From assembly GCA_035263025.1 (NCBI GenBank), contig DATFRR010000047.1, positions 1 through 17,410 of the forward strand: DNA of 17,410 bases, given 5' to 3'. The notes beneath the pieces were generated by a model. That model did no database searches, was not told the origin of the DNA, and worked only from the letters and a program-made list of their open reading frames with translations. Numbering within the stretch: the first letter of the stretch is position 1; each line of letters opens with the position of its first letter. Positions 7,942 to 14,475 of this stretch are shown here, one piece after another. Source of the DNA: DASQPR01 sp035263025. GTDB taxonomy: Bacteria; Actinomycetota; Actinomycetes; Mycobacteriales; Micromonosporaceae. The position numbers were made by a program, and so were the translations under genes.

Positions 7942-8565
7942 GGCGACCTCAGAGGACCACGATCGAGCTGACTGCCGAACCCGTGGCGAACCATACGGTC
8001 CCCGACCCCGCGGTGGACGGTTTCGTCATCCTGCGCGCGGCCGGCAGCGGATTGACCGGACGGTGCGGGGTGCCCGATGCACACCCGGTCACAAGCGACC
8101 GCGACCGGTGTGAGCATCCGCTAGCCAGGCTCCACATGGTTCTATGCTGGCGTGCGGCGGTGTGCGCAGGTACCCGAACTGTGAAATCGTCGTACGGCCA
8201 CGCCCCGCCTTGCCACCGACGGAGTTACCGCCAGCGGTCGTAGGTCGGCCGCGAGGAGCGATCGATCCGAGCCGGCTCAGGAACCGACGCTTTGCCTTCG
8301 CGCCGCACGCCGCCGAGAACCGCCCTACGCTCACACCGTGCGGCCGGTGAGCGACCCGGCGGCCATCGATGATCAACTTCTCCCGCATCAGGCGTACCCT
8401 CAGCCTGATCGGCCAATTGGGGTTTACTTGTACGTAACCGGCATTACGACGCCGGTCTGTCAACGCGACCAGGCAGAGTCTTATGGGTCGGGACTCGGTC
8501 GTCACGCGCGCCGCGTGTCATCGAACGGCGCCGCGAACACGCCGGCGGGGGGCGAAGGAGTAGTC
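7942..8565. other. 624-bp gene-free divergent intergenic region
   Basis: This stretch separates two divergent genes. Several frames stay open for 60-140 codons on both strands, but none gives a recognisable protein or a good start site. It must hold the promoters of the DUF389 gene (-) and the DUF2252 gene (+). I see TATGCT near 8142 as a possible -10 without a convincing -35, and an inverted repeat at 8421-8439 listed separately. No tRNA or known RNA fold was recognised. It may include decayed coding sequence. Confidence 0.4.
8421..8439. promoter_or_regulatory. Inverted repeat, possible operator
   Basis: GGTTTAC and GTAACC face each other across TTGTAC, with one unpaired T in the left arm. 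The element is AT-rich compared with its surroundings and lies about 125 bases upstream of the DUF2252 start. The size and spacing would suit a dimeric regulator such as a TetR-type protein, but no regulator gene is adjacent and chance cannot be excluded. Confidence 0.25.
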
Positions 8566-10035
8566 ATGGCTGGGACGACGCAGGCTGCGACTCGACGAAG
8601 AGCCGCGCCGGAGGTTTCTCGTGCGGAGCCGGAACTGGATCGTTCGGGTGAGCGACTCAGTAGCGCCGACCGGGTCGCCCGCGGTCGGGATGCGAGGGCG
8701 GCGGCTCCGCTAGAGTCGCACGCGGAGTATGGGCCGGATCGGCCGCGAGATCCGGTCGGTCTGCTGATGGAGCAGGCCAAGACTCGGGTCCCGGAGCTCG
8801 TGCCCGTCCGGCATGGGCGCATGCTCGTCTCGCCGTTCGCCTACTTCCGCGGGGCGGCGCTGCCGATGGCAGCTGATCTGGCTGACACGCCTAAATCCGG
8901 GCTGACGGTGCAGCTGTGCGGCGATGCCCATCTGTCGAACTTCGGAGCGTTCGCATCTCCGGCGCGGCGGCTGGTTTTCGACGTCAATGACTTCGATGAG
9001 ACCCTGCCGGGCCCGTTCGAGTGGGACATCAAGCGACTGGCCGCCAGTTTGGCGGTTGCCGGCCGGGATAACGGGTTCGGTGCGAAGGCCCGTCGCAAGA
9101 TCATCCTCGCCGCAGTTGCGGGGTACCGCAACGCGATGCACGCCTTCGCCGGTCAGCCGTTCCTCGCGGTTTGGTACGCGCACCTGGACGTGGAAGACTC
9201 CATCGCTCGGGTCCGGTCCCAAATGAAGTCGAAAAGGCTCAAGGCCACTGAAAAGATGGTCGCCAAGGCCCACACCCACGACAGCATGCAGGCGCTGCGA
9301 AAGTTGACCACGAGGGACGACGGTCACTGGCGGCTGGACACTGATCCGCCGCTGATCGAACCACTTGAAGAGGTCTTTCCCCACAAGCGGGCAAGCGCGG
9401 TGCATGAAATGGTGCGGGCAATGCTGCAGCAGTACGGGCGTACCCTCCAGACCGACCGCAAGTATCTGTTCGAACAGTATGCCCTTGTCCAGGTTGCCCG
9501 GAAGGTGGTGGGCGTAGGCAGCGTCGGCACCCGCTGTTGGGTAACGCTTGTCGCGACCGCAGACGGGACTGAGCTCTTGTTGTTGCAGCAGAAGGAGGCT
9601 CAGACCTCTGCCCTGGCGCGCTACTGCGGCGGCAGCCCGTACAGCAACCACGGCGAGCGCGTAGTGGCCGGGCAACGCCTGTTGCAAGCCGAGAGCGACA
9701 TCTTCCTCGGCTGGACCACTGCGACCGATCCGGACGGAACCAAGCGCGACTACTACGTACGCCAGCTCAAGGATTGGAAGTATTCCGTCCCGATCGACAA
9801 CTTGGCTCCCAAGGGCTTGAAGACATACGCCGGGTTGTGCGGACGTACCCTCGCTCGAGCACATGCCCGCTCGGGCGACCGCGTCGCTCTGGCCGCCTAC
9901 CTTGGCAGCTCTGACACGTTCGATCAGGCGATCGCGATTTTTGCCGAGAAGTATGCCGATCAAAACGAACTCGACTACGCGGCGCTGCAGGCTGCTGTCC
10001 GAGACGGCAGGGCTCCGGCGACGACCGAGATCTGA
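8566..10035 (+). CDS. DUF2252 family protein
   Basis: The 489-residue protein follows a good ribosome-binding site (GAAGGAG at 8554-8560, ATG at 8566). The frame is open further upstream to a GTG at 8338, but that stretch is not protein-like. The first 65 or so residues are Arg/Ala/Glu-rich and probably disordered. The conserved core includes RHGRMLVSPFAYFRGAA, CGDAHLSNFG (118-127) and FDVNDFDE (138-145) followed by EWDIKRLAAS. The GD-H-x-x-N and D-F-D patterns recall the catalytic and metal-binding loops of aminoglycoside-phosphotransferase-like kinases. A kinase-type reaction is thus plausible, but DUF2252 substrates are not known to me. It ends 101 bases before the converging antiporter gene. 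Confidence 0.9.
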   Translation: MAGTTQAATRRRAAPEVSRAEPELDRSGERLSSADRVARGRDARAAAPLESHAEYGPDRPRDPVGLLMEQAKTRVPELVPVRHGRMLVSPFAYFRGAALPMAADLADTPKSGLTVQLCGDAHLSNFGAFASPARRLVFDVNDFDETLPGPFEWDIKRLAASLAVAGRDNGFGAKARRKIILAAVAGYRNAMHAFAGQPFLAVWYAHLDVEDSIARVRSQMKSKRLKATEKMVAKAHTHDSMQALRKLTTRDDGHWRLDTDPPLIEPLEEVFPHKRASAVHEMVRAMLQQYGRTLQTDRKYLFEQYALVQVARKVVGVGSVGTRCWVTLVATADGTELLLLQQKEAQTSALARYCGGSPYSNHGERVVAGQRLLQAESDIFLGWTTATDPDGTKRDYYVRQLKDWKYSVPIDNLAPKGLKTYAGLCGRTLARAHARSGDRVALAAYLGSSDTFDQAIAIFAEKYADQNELDYAALQAAVRDGRAPATTEI

Positions 10036-10136
10036 TCCCTCGCCCTGCAAGGCGTGGAGCAGGCGTTCGTGTCCTGCAGAGTTCCGAACGGCTCAACATG
10101 GTCCGGCGCAGGCAAGGTTCGGGAATGGCCGCTGCG
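10036..10136. terminator. Convergent 3' region with an imperfect inverted repeat
   Basis: The DUF2252 gene (+) and the antiporter gene (-) end here facing each other. TTCCGAAC (about 10082-10089) can pair with GTTCGGGAA (about 10117-10125) with one bulged base and a loop of about 27 bases. There is also a smaller CGCC/GGCG hairpin near 10044-10057. Neither is followed by a T-run, so this is a candidate bidirectional, possibly Rho-assisted, termination zone and not a textbook terminator. Confidence 0.3.
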
Positions 10137-11897
10137 TCAAGGCAACGTCCCACTTCCCCCCGGACGCAGCATGATGAGGGTGTCGCCCGGAACTGGGTCC
10201 GGGGGGTGCGCAGCCGTTACCGGGCGTAGGTTGCCTTCTCGGTTGACCAGGAACAACACTTCAGCATCCGCGGGGATCGCACCGTCGGCCGGCTGCGTGG
10301 CAATGCGGTCGCCGCTACTGTACCGAGCCGTCAGGTTCGTCCGGGTGAGCGCCGGAGTGAACAGGGGCTCGGTTGGGACGTAGCCGGTCCGGGCGTCTGG
10401 GCCGGGGCGAAGTCGATAGACCGGCAAGTCCGAGTAGCCCATCAAGACGGTGGCGGCGAGCGCATTGAAGGCGTCATCGTCAGTGAGCAACAGGATCGTG
10501 GTGACGCCTTCGACGTCGGCGCCCTGCGCGATGGCCGAGCCGAGATGCTCGCCGGAAGCAAGTTCGAGGTCTGCGTGCTTGATCTCGGCGCTCTGCCTCT
10601 GGGAGTACGACCACGCGAGGACCTCGAGACCTAGGGTGCGGAGGGCGCGGGCCAAGTCGATCACCCAGGTAGCACCACCGAGGAGCAGCGGGCGGCTGCG
10701 GGCAGGTCGTACTACCCGTAGCCGCCGAGCCACCGGGACCGCGGTCAGGCCGTACACGGTCACGGTAGCGACGATGACCAGGAAGGTAACCGGCAATATC
10801 TTGGATGCGCCGCCCACGTGACGGGCTACCAGCCGCGCCGCGAAGGTCGAGGCGGTGGCCGCGGCGATGATGCCGCGCGGCGCCATCCAGCCGATGAACG
10901 CGCGTTCCCCTCGATTGAGTCCGGTACGGACGGTGGCCAGATAGGCCACCACCGGGCGGGTAACCAGCACCAGCACGGCCACGAGGCCGAGGGTCGGCAG
11001 CAGCAGGTGGTGCAGCGACGCCGGAGTGACCGTGGCCGAGATGGACACAAAGAGCACACCGATGATCAGCTGCACCAACGTTTCGAAGAACGGGCGTCGG
11101 GCCGACACGTCAAAGGCACGCAGGTTACCCACGGCGAGCCCCATCAGCAGCGCCGCCACGAGGCCCGACTCATCGCGGAACACGTCGCAGACGGCGGCGA
11201 CGCCGACGACGCACGCGAGCTGGCTCGTGGTCGCGAGCACGTCGCCGAGATCAAGCTTGCACAAGCACAACCACAGCACCGCAACGCCAACCGCTGCCCC
11301 GCCCACGCCGATCGCCAGGGACAACAAGAGCAGCACCGCCGGGTGGCCGACGCCGCCTTTTGTGCTCGCAAACACTGCGTGGAACACCACTGCGCCCAAG
11401 ACAGCGCCAACCGGGTCGACCAGCGAACCCTCCCACGACAAGATCCTCTGGACACGATCGGCCGGACGGACGAAGGCCAGCAACGGACCCACCACTGTCG
11501 GTCCGGAGACCACCAAGATCGCGCCGAGCATCACAGCCGCGCCAGCCGACATGCCGAGGAGCAACGCGGCGAAAACTGCCCCGACGGCGAACGTGATCGG
11601 AACCCCCCAAAGGACCAGACGAGGCACGACCCGCCGCGCATGTCCGCGCACCTTTCCCCACTCCAACGCCACGCCGGAGTCAAAGAGGATCACCGCGACT
11701 GCGAGCGATACCAGCGGCTGAAACGCCGCCCCCAGCAGATGCTGCGGATTGACGTCGGTGGTAAGTGCGCCTGCCGTGAAGCCCGCCGGCAGCATGACAA
11801 TCAGCGCAGGGATACGCAGCCGACTCGCCACCACCTGCGATCCCACCGCAAGCACCAGGATCAGGCCCGCGCCGAGCAGGACCTGGTTAGTGCTCAT
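10137..11897 (-). CDS. CPA1-type cation/proton antiporter with C-terminal RCK-like domain
   Basis: The 586-residue membrane protein has about 12 hydrophobic segments from MSTNQVLLGAGLILVLAVGS to about residue 395. It carries the family blocks LFDSG (71-75), GPTVVGPLL (132-140) and SWEGSLVDPVGA, where Asp161 takes the place of the ion-binding acidic residue after the EG motif, and later GWMAPRGIIAAATAS. The soluble tail has a degenerate Rossmann start (LLLGGATWVIDLARALRTLG). It ends in a TrkA_C-like strand set (AEVLFLVNREGNLRPV, then PGDTLIMLRPGG), which suggests gating by nucleotide or ligand. It probably exchanges Na+ or K+ for H+ at the cell membrane. The start at 11897 has GAGGAGGGCAGGCG just before it. 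The frame is open upstream to 12056, but that part is not membrane-protein-like. Confidence 0.9.
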   Translation of the reverse strand: MSTNQVLLGAGLILVLAVGSQVVASRLRIPALIVMLPAGFTAGALTTDVNPQHLLGAAFQPLVSLAVAVILFDSGVALEWGKVRGHARRVVPRLVLWGVPITFAVGAVFAALLLGMSAGAAVMLGAILVVSGPTVVGPLLAFVRPADRVQRILSWEGSLVDPVGAVLGAVVFHAVFASTKGGVGHPAVLLLLSLAIGVGGAAVGVAVLWLCLCKLDLGDVLATTSQLACVVGVAAVCDVFRDESGLVAALLMGLAVGNLRAFDVSARRPFFETLVQLIIGVLFVSISATVTPASLHHLLLPTLGLVAVLVLVTRPVVAYLATVRTGLNRGERAFIGWMAPRGIIAAATASTFAARLVARHVGGASKILPVTFLVIVATVTVYGLTAVPVARRLRVVRPARSRPLLLGGATWVIDLARALRTLGLEVLAWSYSQRQSAEIKHADLELASGEHLGSAIAQGADVEGVTTILLLTDDDAFNALAATVLMGYSDLPVYRLRPGPDARTGYVPTEPLFTPALTRTNLTARYSSGDRIATQPADGAIPADAEVLFLVNREGNLRPVTAAHPPDPVPGDTLIMLRPGGSGTLP

Positions 11898-12254
11898 CGC
11901 CTGCCCTCCTCCTCTAGGCCGCGTAGATTCATCACACCGCGACGCGTCCGGCCGCCCCCGGCAAATCCCGAAAGCGGTCCTGGTCGATTCGAGATGCGCA
12001 TACGCTGTGGTCCGCGTACGTGCCGAGCGGGCCGACCCGCCGGCGACGCACTGCACCTCGGGCCGTCTCGCGCGCAGGCGCTTTCAGCGTTCGGCTCCGG
12101 ATCGGGCGCTGACCTCACCTCCATGGGTGGTCGTCAAACACGGATCGCGGAGGCCCAGGCAACAGACAGGCGGCGACGAGGATCGGGCGCCTGCATGGGT
12201 TTGGCGGTTCGCCCACATCTGGCACACGTCCGAGGCAAGCATGGACTCATGCAC
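11898..12254. other. Antiporter upstream region, no clear gene
   Basis: This 357-bp region should hold the antiporter promoter on the minus strand. A minus-strand frame (start at 12124, or a much shorter one at about 11932 giving MNLRGLEEEGRR) ends in a TGA that overlaps the antiporter ATG as ATGA. That is the layout of a translationally coupled leader, but the peptide has no recognisable family and could be chance. No -35/-10 pair stands out. On the plus strand I see only non-descript sequence leading into the oxidoreductase remnant. Confidence 0.35.
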
Positions 12255-12465
12255 GGGTCATCCCGCAGACCCGTCGTGATCGTCGGTGGTGACTTCCAGG
12301 ACATGACATTTGCGCACAGCGAGCTGTTCCGCGACGAGGACAGCGTCGTGCCGGTTCAGGCGGAGGCGGTCGCCGTCGAGGCGGACGGGCGAAGCGCGAC
12401 ACTCTCCGACGGCACCACAATCACCGGCGACTACCTTGTGCTGGCCGCCGGCGCCCGGCCAAACT
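12255..12465 (+). pseudogene. Remnant of an NAD(P)/FAD-dependent oxidoreductase (NDH-2-like)
   Basis: One plus-strand frame reads RRPVVIVGGDFQDM, a slightly altered version of the dinucleotide-binding start VVIVGGGFGG, and almost at once ELFRDEDSVVPVQAEAVAVE, ADGRSATLSDGTTITGDYLV and LAAGARPN. The second part matches the segment of NDH-2-like dehydrogenases that ends at the D-x-L-V-x-A-x-G-x-x-P-N motif. About 50-60 residues that normally lie between the two parts are missing. Everything after GARPN, including the second dinucleotide fold, is replaced by unrelated sequence. No ribosome-binding site is seen. It is a fragment with an internal deletion and a truncation, lying directly upstream of the cyclase gene. 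Confidence 0.65.
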
Positions 12466-12586
12466 GTTCCAACACGCAATGCCACGTTCGACCTCATCAC
12501 CGGTCGGCCGACCTACTCGACCCAAGTCAGGTAGAGCTACCGAAGATCCACTGGCAACAGCCGGACAAGAAACGGCATCGCGCATC

Positions 12587-13519
12587 GTGACCGCCGCCCA
12601 GCAGAGCCTGACGAACCGCGAGTTCGATGCGCTGTTCCAACAGGTGTCCAACTGGGACACGTGGGGCACGCAGTCTGCCGCCCGCGGCACGCTCAACTAC
12701 CTCACGCCGGACCGGGTTGTGGCCGCGGCCCAATTGGTCCGTACGGGAGTCTCGGTGAGTTTGTCACTCCCGGTCGGCACGGACATGCGCCCGGACAATC
12801 CGGTACCAGCGGAGCACCGGATGACTCAACTCCCCGACGCCGAAGCGAAGCCGCTGCAGTTCATCAAGGACTTCATCGGCACCGACTACCACAACGACGG
12901 CCACAGCCACCTCGACGCACTCTGCCACGTGAGCTACCGAGGCAAGTTGTTCACCGGCGCAAGCGATTCATCGGCCAACGAGAAGGGTGCGGCGCTCGGC
13001 GACGTCAGCGCACTCAGCGACGGCATCGTAGGCCGCGGCGTTCTGCTTGACGTTGCTCGGATGCGTGCGGTGCCTTGGTTAGAGCCCGGATATCAGGTCA
13101 CCATCGACGATCTGACTACCACCGAACGCGCCGAAGGCGTACGGATCCGGGAAGGCGACCTGCTGTTCGTGCGCACCGGCCACAACCGCCGGCTGGCCGA
13201 ACTGGGACCCTGGGATACGGCCAGCGCCAAGGCCGGCCTCAACCCGACAACCGCCACACTGCTCAGCGAACGGCGCGTCGCCGTCCTCGGCTGTGACACC
13301 AACAGCGACGCGGCCCCCAGCACCACCGAAGGAGTCGGGTTTCCCATCCACGTGCTGGCCATCAACGCGATGGGCCTATTCCTGCTGGATTACCTCGAGC
13401 TCGGCACCCTCGCCGCGCTATGCGAACGTCTCGGCAGGTGGGAGTTCAACTGTATGGTGGCACCGCTGCGCGTCCCGCATGCCACCGGTTCACCGGTGAA
13501 CCCAATCGCGATCTTCTGA
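12587..13519 (+). CDS. Cyclase-family metal-dependent hydrolase (kynurenine formamidase-like)
   Basis: The 310-residue protein belongs to the cyclase family (Pfam PF04199), whose members hydrolyse amides or lactones with a divalent metal; kynurenine formamidase is the best known. Visible marks are the N-terminal FDALFQQVSNWDTWG and RGTLNYLTPDRV. The metal-site block follows, with His102, His106, His108, Asp110 and His114 (GHSHLDALCH), then GRGVLLDVARMR, GDLLFVRTGHN and GVGFPIHVLAINAMG. The usual H-x-G-T-H-x-D is altered to an H-S-H-L-D form common in the actinobacterial branch. I preferred the GTG at 12587, because the longer frame from ATG 12479 adds non-conserved residues over the decayed region, but neither start has a good Shine-Dalgarno. 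The substrate is unknown. The gene looks intact although it is flanked by remnants. Confidence 0.87.
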   Translation: MTAAQQSLTNREFDALFQQVSNWDTWGTQSAARGTLNYLTPDRVVAAAQLVRTGVSVSLSLPVGTDMRPDNPVPAEHRMTQLPDAEAKPLQFIKDFIGTDYHNDGHSHLDALCHVSYRGKLFTGASDSSANEKGAALGDVSALSDGIVGRGVLLDVARMRAVPWLEPGYQVTIDDLTTTERAEGVRIREGDLLFVRTGHNRRLAELGPWDTASAKAGLNPTTATLLSERRVAVLGCDTNSDAAPSTTEGVGFPIHVLAINAMGLFLLDYLELGTLAALCERLGRWEFNCMVAPLRVPHATGSPVNPIAIF

Positions 13520-13568
13520 GCCGGTCACACGCCGTCTGCGGTGGATTCCAAAAGGCGGAGCGCAGCTC

Positions 13569-13584
13569 GGCGCTGTTACGTTGC
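13569..13584 (+). repeat. Possible decayed left end of an IS6-type element
   Basis: GGCGCTGTTACGTTGC resembles the GGCACTGTTGCAAA-type ends of IS6-family elements. It lies 39 bases beyond the stop of the minus-strand transposase remnant. The facing site on the other side (14253-14266, complement) shares CGTTGC and stands 44 bases beyond the stop of the plus-strand remnant, which is a similar distance. The match is weak, so this is an inference. Confidence 0.35.
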
Positions 13585-13623
13585 CTGACCGGTCGGCAGG
13601 CTGATGCCACGCCGACTTTGGTC

Positions 13624-13797
13624 TCAGATCGTTTGCGCCAACTCGGTAAACGCTGCGGCGACCCGAAGTGCTGGGCTGGTGTCGATCCCGATTTCGTAGT
13701 GGCCGCGGCGCACGTTCTGCACAAACGCGATTCCGGCGATGACGATCTGGGCGGTGCGGTCGGTGCGCAGCCCCGGCCGCCGAACTCGTCGAAGCGA
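13624..13797 (-). pseudogene. 3' end of an IS6-family transposase gene, minus strand
   Basis: On the minus strand the sequence reads LRTDRTAQIVIAGIAFVQN, VRRGHYEIGIDTSPALRVAA and AFTELAQTI before a TGA at 13626-13624. This is the C-terminal end of actinobacterial IS6-family transposases. Upstream of LRTDR only a degraded RRVRRPG remains of the usual LRPMRG, and a TAG at 13822-13820 closes the frame. The DDE catalytic core is gone. It is about two-thirds identical over 48 residues (hand alignment) to the plus-strand remnant at 13996-14208, so the two come from related but different copies. Confidence 0.75.
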
Positions 13798-13995
13798 TCT
13801 AACCCAGCCGCCTCGTTTCTACCGCATTGCGTCCAGAGACGAGTTAGCGCACCAGCGCCACGCCGGCGACAAAGCCAAGGGCGCGCTGAGTCCCGACCGA
13901 CTGTCCGATATGGATCTTCACTGCCGATTCACCGTCGGTTTAGGCCTGGGCCACTTCTGCCGGTTGCGATGGTCTCGACTACTACAAAGTGTAGG
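13798..13995. other. Unassigned sequence between two transposase remnants
   Basis: About 200 bases lie between the truncated 5' sides of the two transposase remnants. I see no recognisable protein in any frame, although frames on the plus strand remain open. It is probably degraded insertion-sequence DNA or the junction left by deletion between two inverted copies. Confidence 0.4.
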
Positions 13996-14208
13996 GATGC
14001 GAACAATCGCATTGAGTCGGATCACGGCGGGCTCAAACACCGGCTGCGACCGATGCGAGGGCTACGTACTGACCGCAGCGCCGAGATCATCATCACCGGA
14101 ATCGCACTCGTGCAGAACCTACGCCGCGGCCACTATGAACTCGCAACTGAAGCGCCGCGCTTGCTTCGAGTGGCGGCCGCATTCACCGAACTCGGATCAG
14201 CCATCTGA
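13996..14208 (+). pseudogene. 3' end of an IS6-family transposase gene, plus strand
   Basis: The frame reads DANNRIESDHGGLKHRLRPM, RGLRTDRSAEIIITGIALVQ, NLRRGHYELATEAPRLLRVA and AAFTELGSAI before a TGA. It includes the last catalytic-domain block N-N-R-I-E-x-D-H-G, with the third acidic residue (Glu) of the DDE triad. The first two catalytic Asp residues and the N-terminal helix-turn-helix are missing. Upstream the frame decays into MVSTTTKCR. The gene is therefore a 3' fragment of about 70 codons. Its 3' end points toward the GH9 operon. Confidence 0.8.
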
Positions 14209-14252
14209 CGGGCAGAGTCACCCCGGCTCGCCATACCCGCCGATCAAACAAT

Positions 14253-14266
14253 GCAACGAGGCCCTG
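14253..14266 (-). repeat. Possible decayed right end of an IS6-type element
   Basis: Read on the minus strand this is a GC-rich block ending CTCGTTGC, sharing CGTTGC with the candidate end at 13569-13584. It sits 44 bases past the stop of the plus-strand transposase remnant. No target-site duplication could be identified next to either end. Confidence 0.3.
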
Positions 14267-14341
14267 TCGTGTGGCGGTGGCTCGCGCGAGCTCGCCAGCG
14301 TGATTGAGCTGACCCGCCCCGCCGCACCACCGGCTGCCGTG

Positions 14342-14367
14342 GGAAGCGCCTGCCATTACACGCTTCC
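14342..14367. promoter_or_regulatory. Perfect 7-bp inverted repeat upstream of the GH9 gene
   Basis: GGAAGCG (14342-14348) and CGCTTCC (14361-14367) are separated by 12 bases and lie about 30 bases upstream of the likely -35 box. The left arm is embedded in TGGGAAGCGCCTGCCA (14340-14355), which loosely recalls the LacI-type CebR box TGGGAGCGCTCCCA used for cellulase genes in actinobacteria, but with two extra bases and mismatches. It could be an operator, or a weak stem-loop ending upstream transcription. Confidence 0.4.
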
Positions 14368-14396
14368 AAATGGCCTGGAGCAGCCACGATTTGGCA

Positions 14397-14426
14397 TTGA
14401 CACATGGGCATCTGTGCGCGTTCTAT
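14397..14426 (+). promoter_or_regulatory. Likely promoter of the GH9-GH18 operon
   Basis: A perfect TTGACA (14397-14402) stands 18 bases before TTCTAT (14421-14426), giving a plausible vegetative-type -35/-10 pair about 50 bases upstream of the GH9 ATG. The surrounding DNA is clearly less GC-rich than the coding regions. The spacing and the -35 match are good and the -10 match is moderate. Confidence 0.55.
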
Positions 14427-14448
14427 CAGATAGGAAATCTAACTATCT
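14423..14448. promoter_or_regulatory. CTATC/GATAG repeats at the promoter, possible operator
   Basis: CTATC (14423-14427) and GATAG (14429-14433) form a small palindrome overlapping the -10 region. The AGATAG at 14428-14433 also pairs with CTATCT at 14443-14448 across nine bases. Three copies of one 5-mer in 25 bases just downstream of the -10 is an arrangement a repressor could use, or it could form a 5' leader hairpin. Confidence 0.35.
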
Positions 14449-14475
14449 TTCGCCGCCGCACGGAAGGAGCCCCGG

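Noticed and set aside
8710..10050. A 446-codon minus-strand open frame opposite the DUF2252 gene
   Set aside because: It has no recognisable domain and a good ribosome-binding site and conserved motifs support the plus-strand gene instead.
10818..12590. A 590-codon plus-strand open frame opposite the antiporter
   Set aside because: Most of it is the complement of transmembrane segments, giving His/Arg/Gln-rich nonsense. Only its last part, from about 12255, carries real protein-like sequence, and that is listed as the oxidoreductase remnant.
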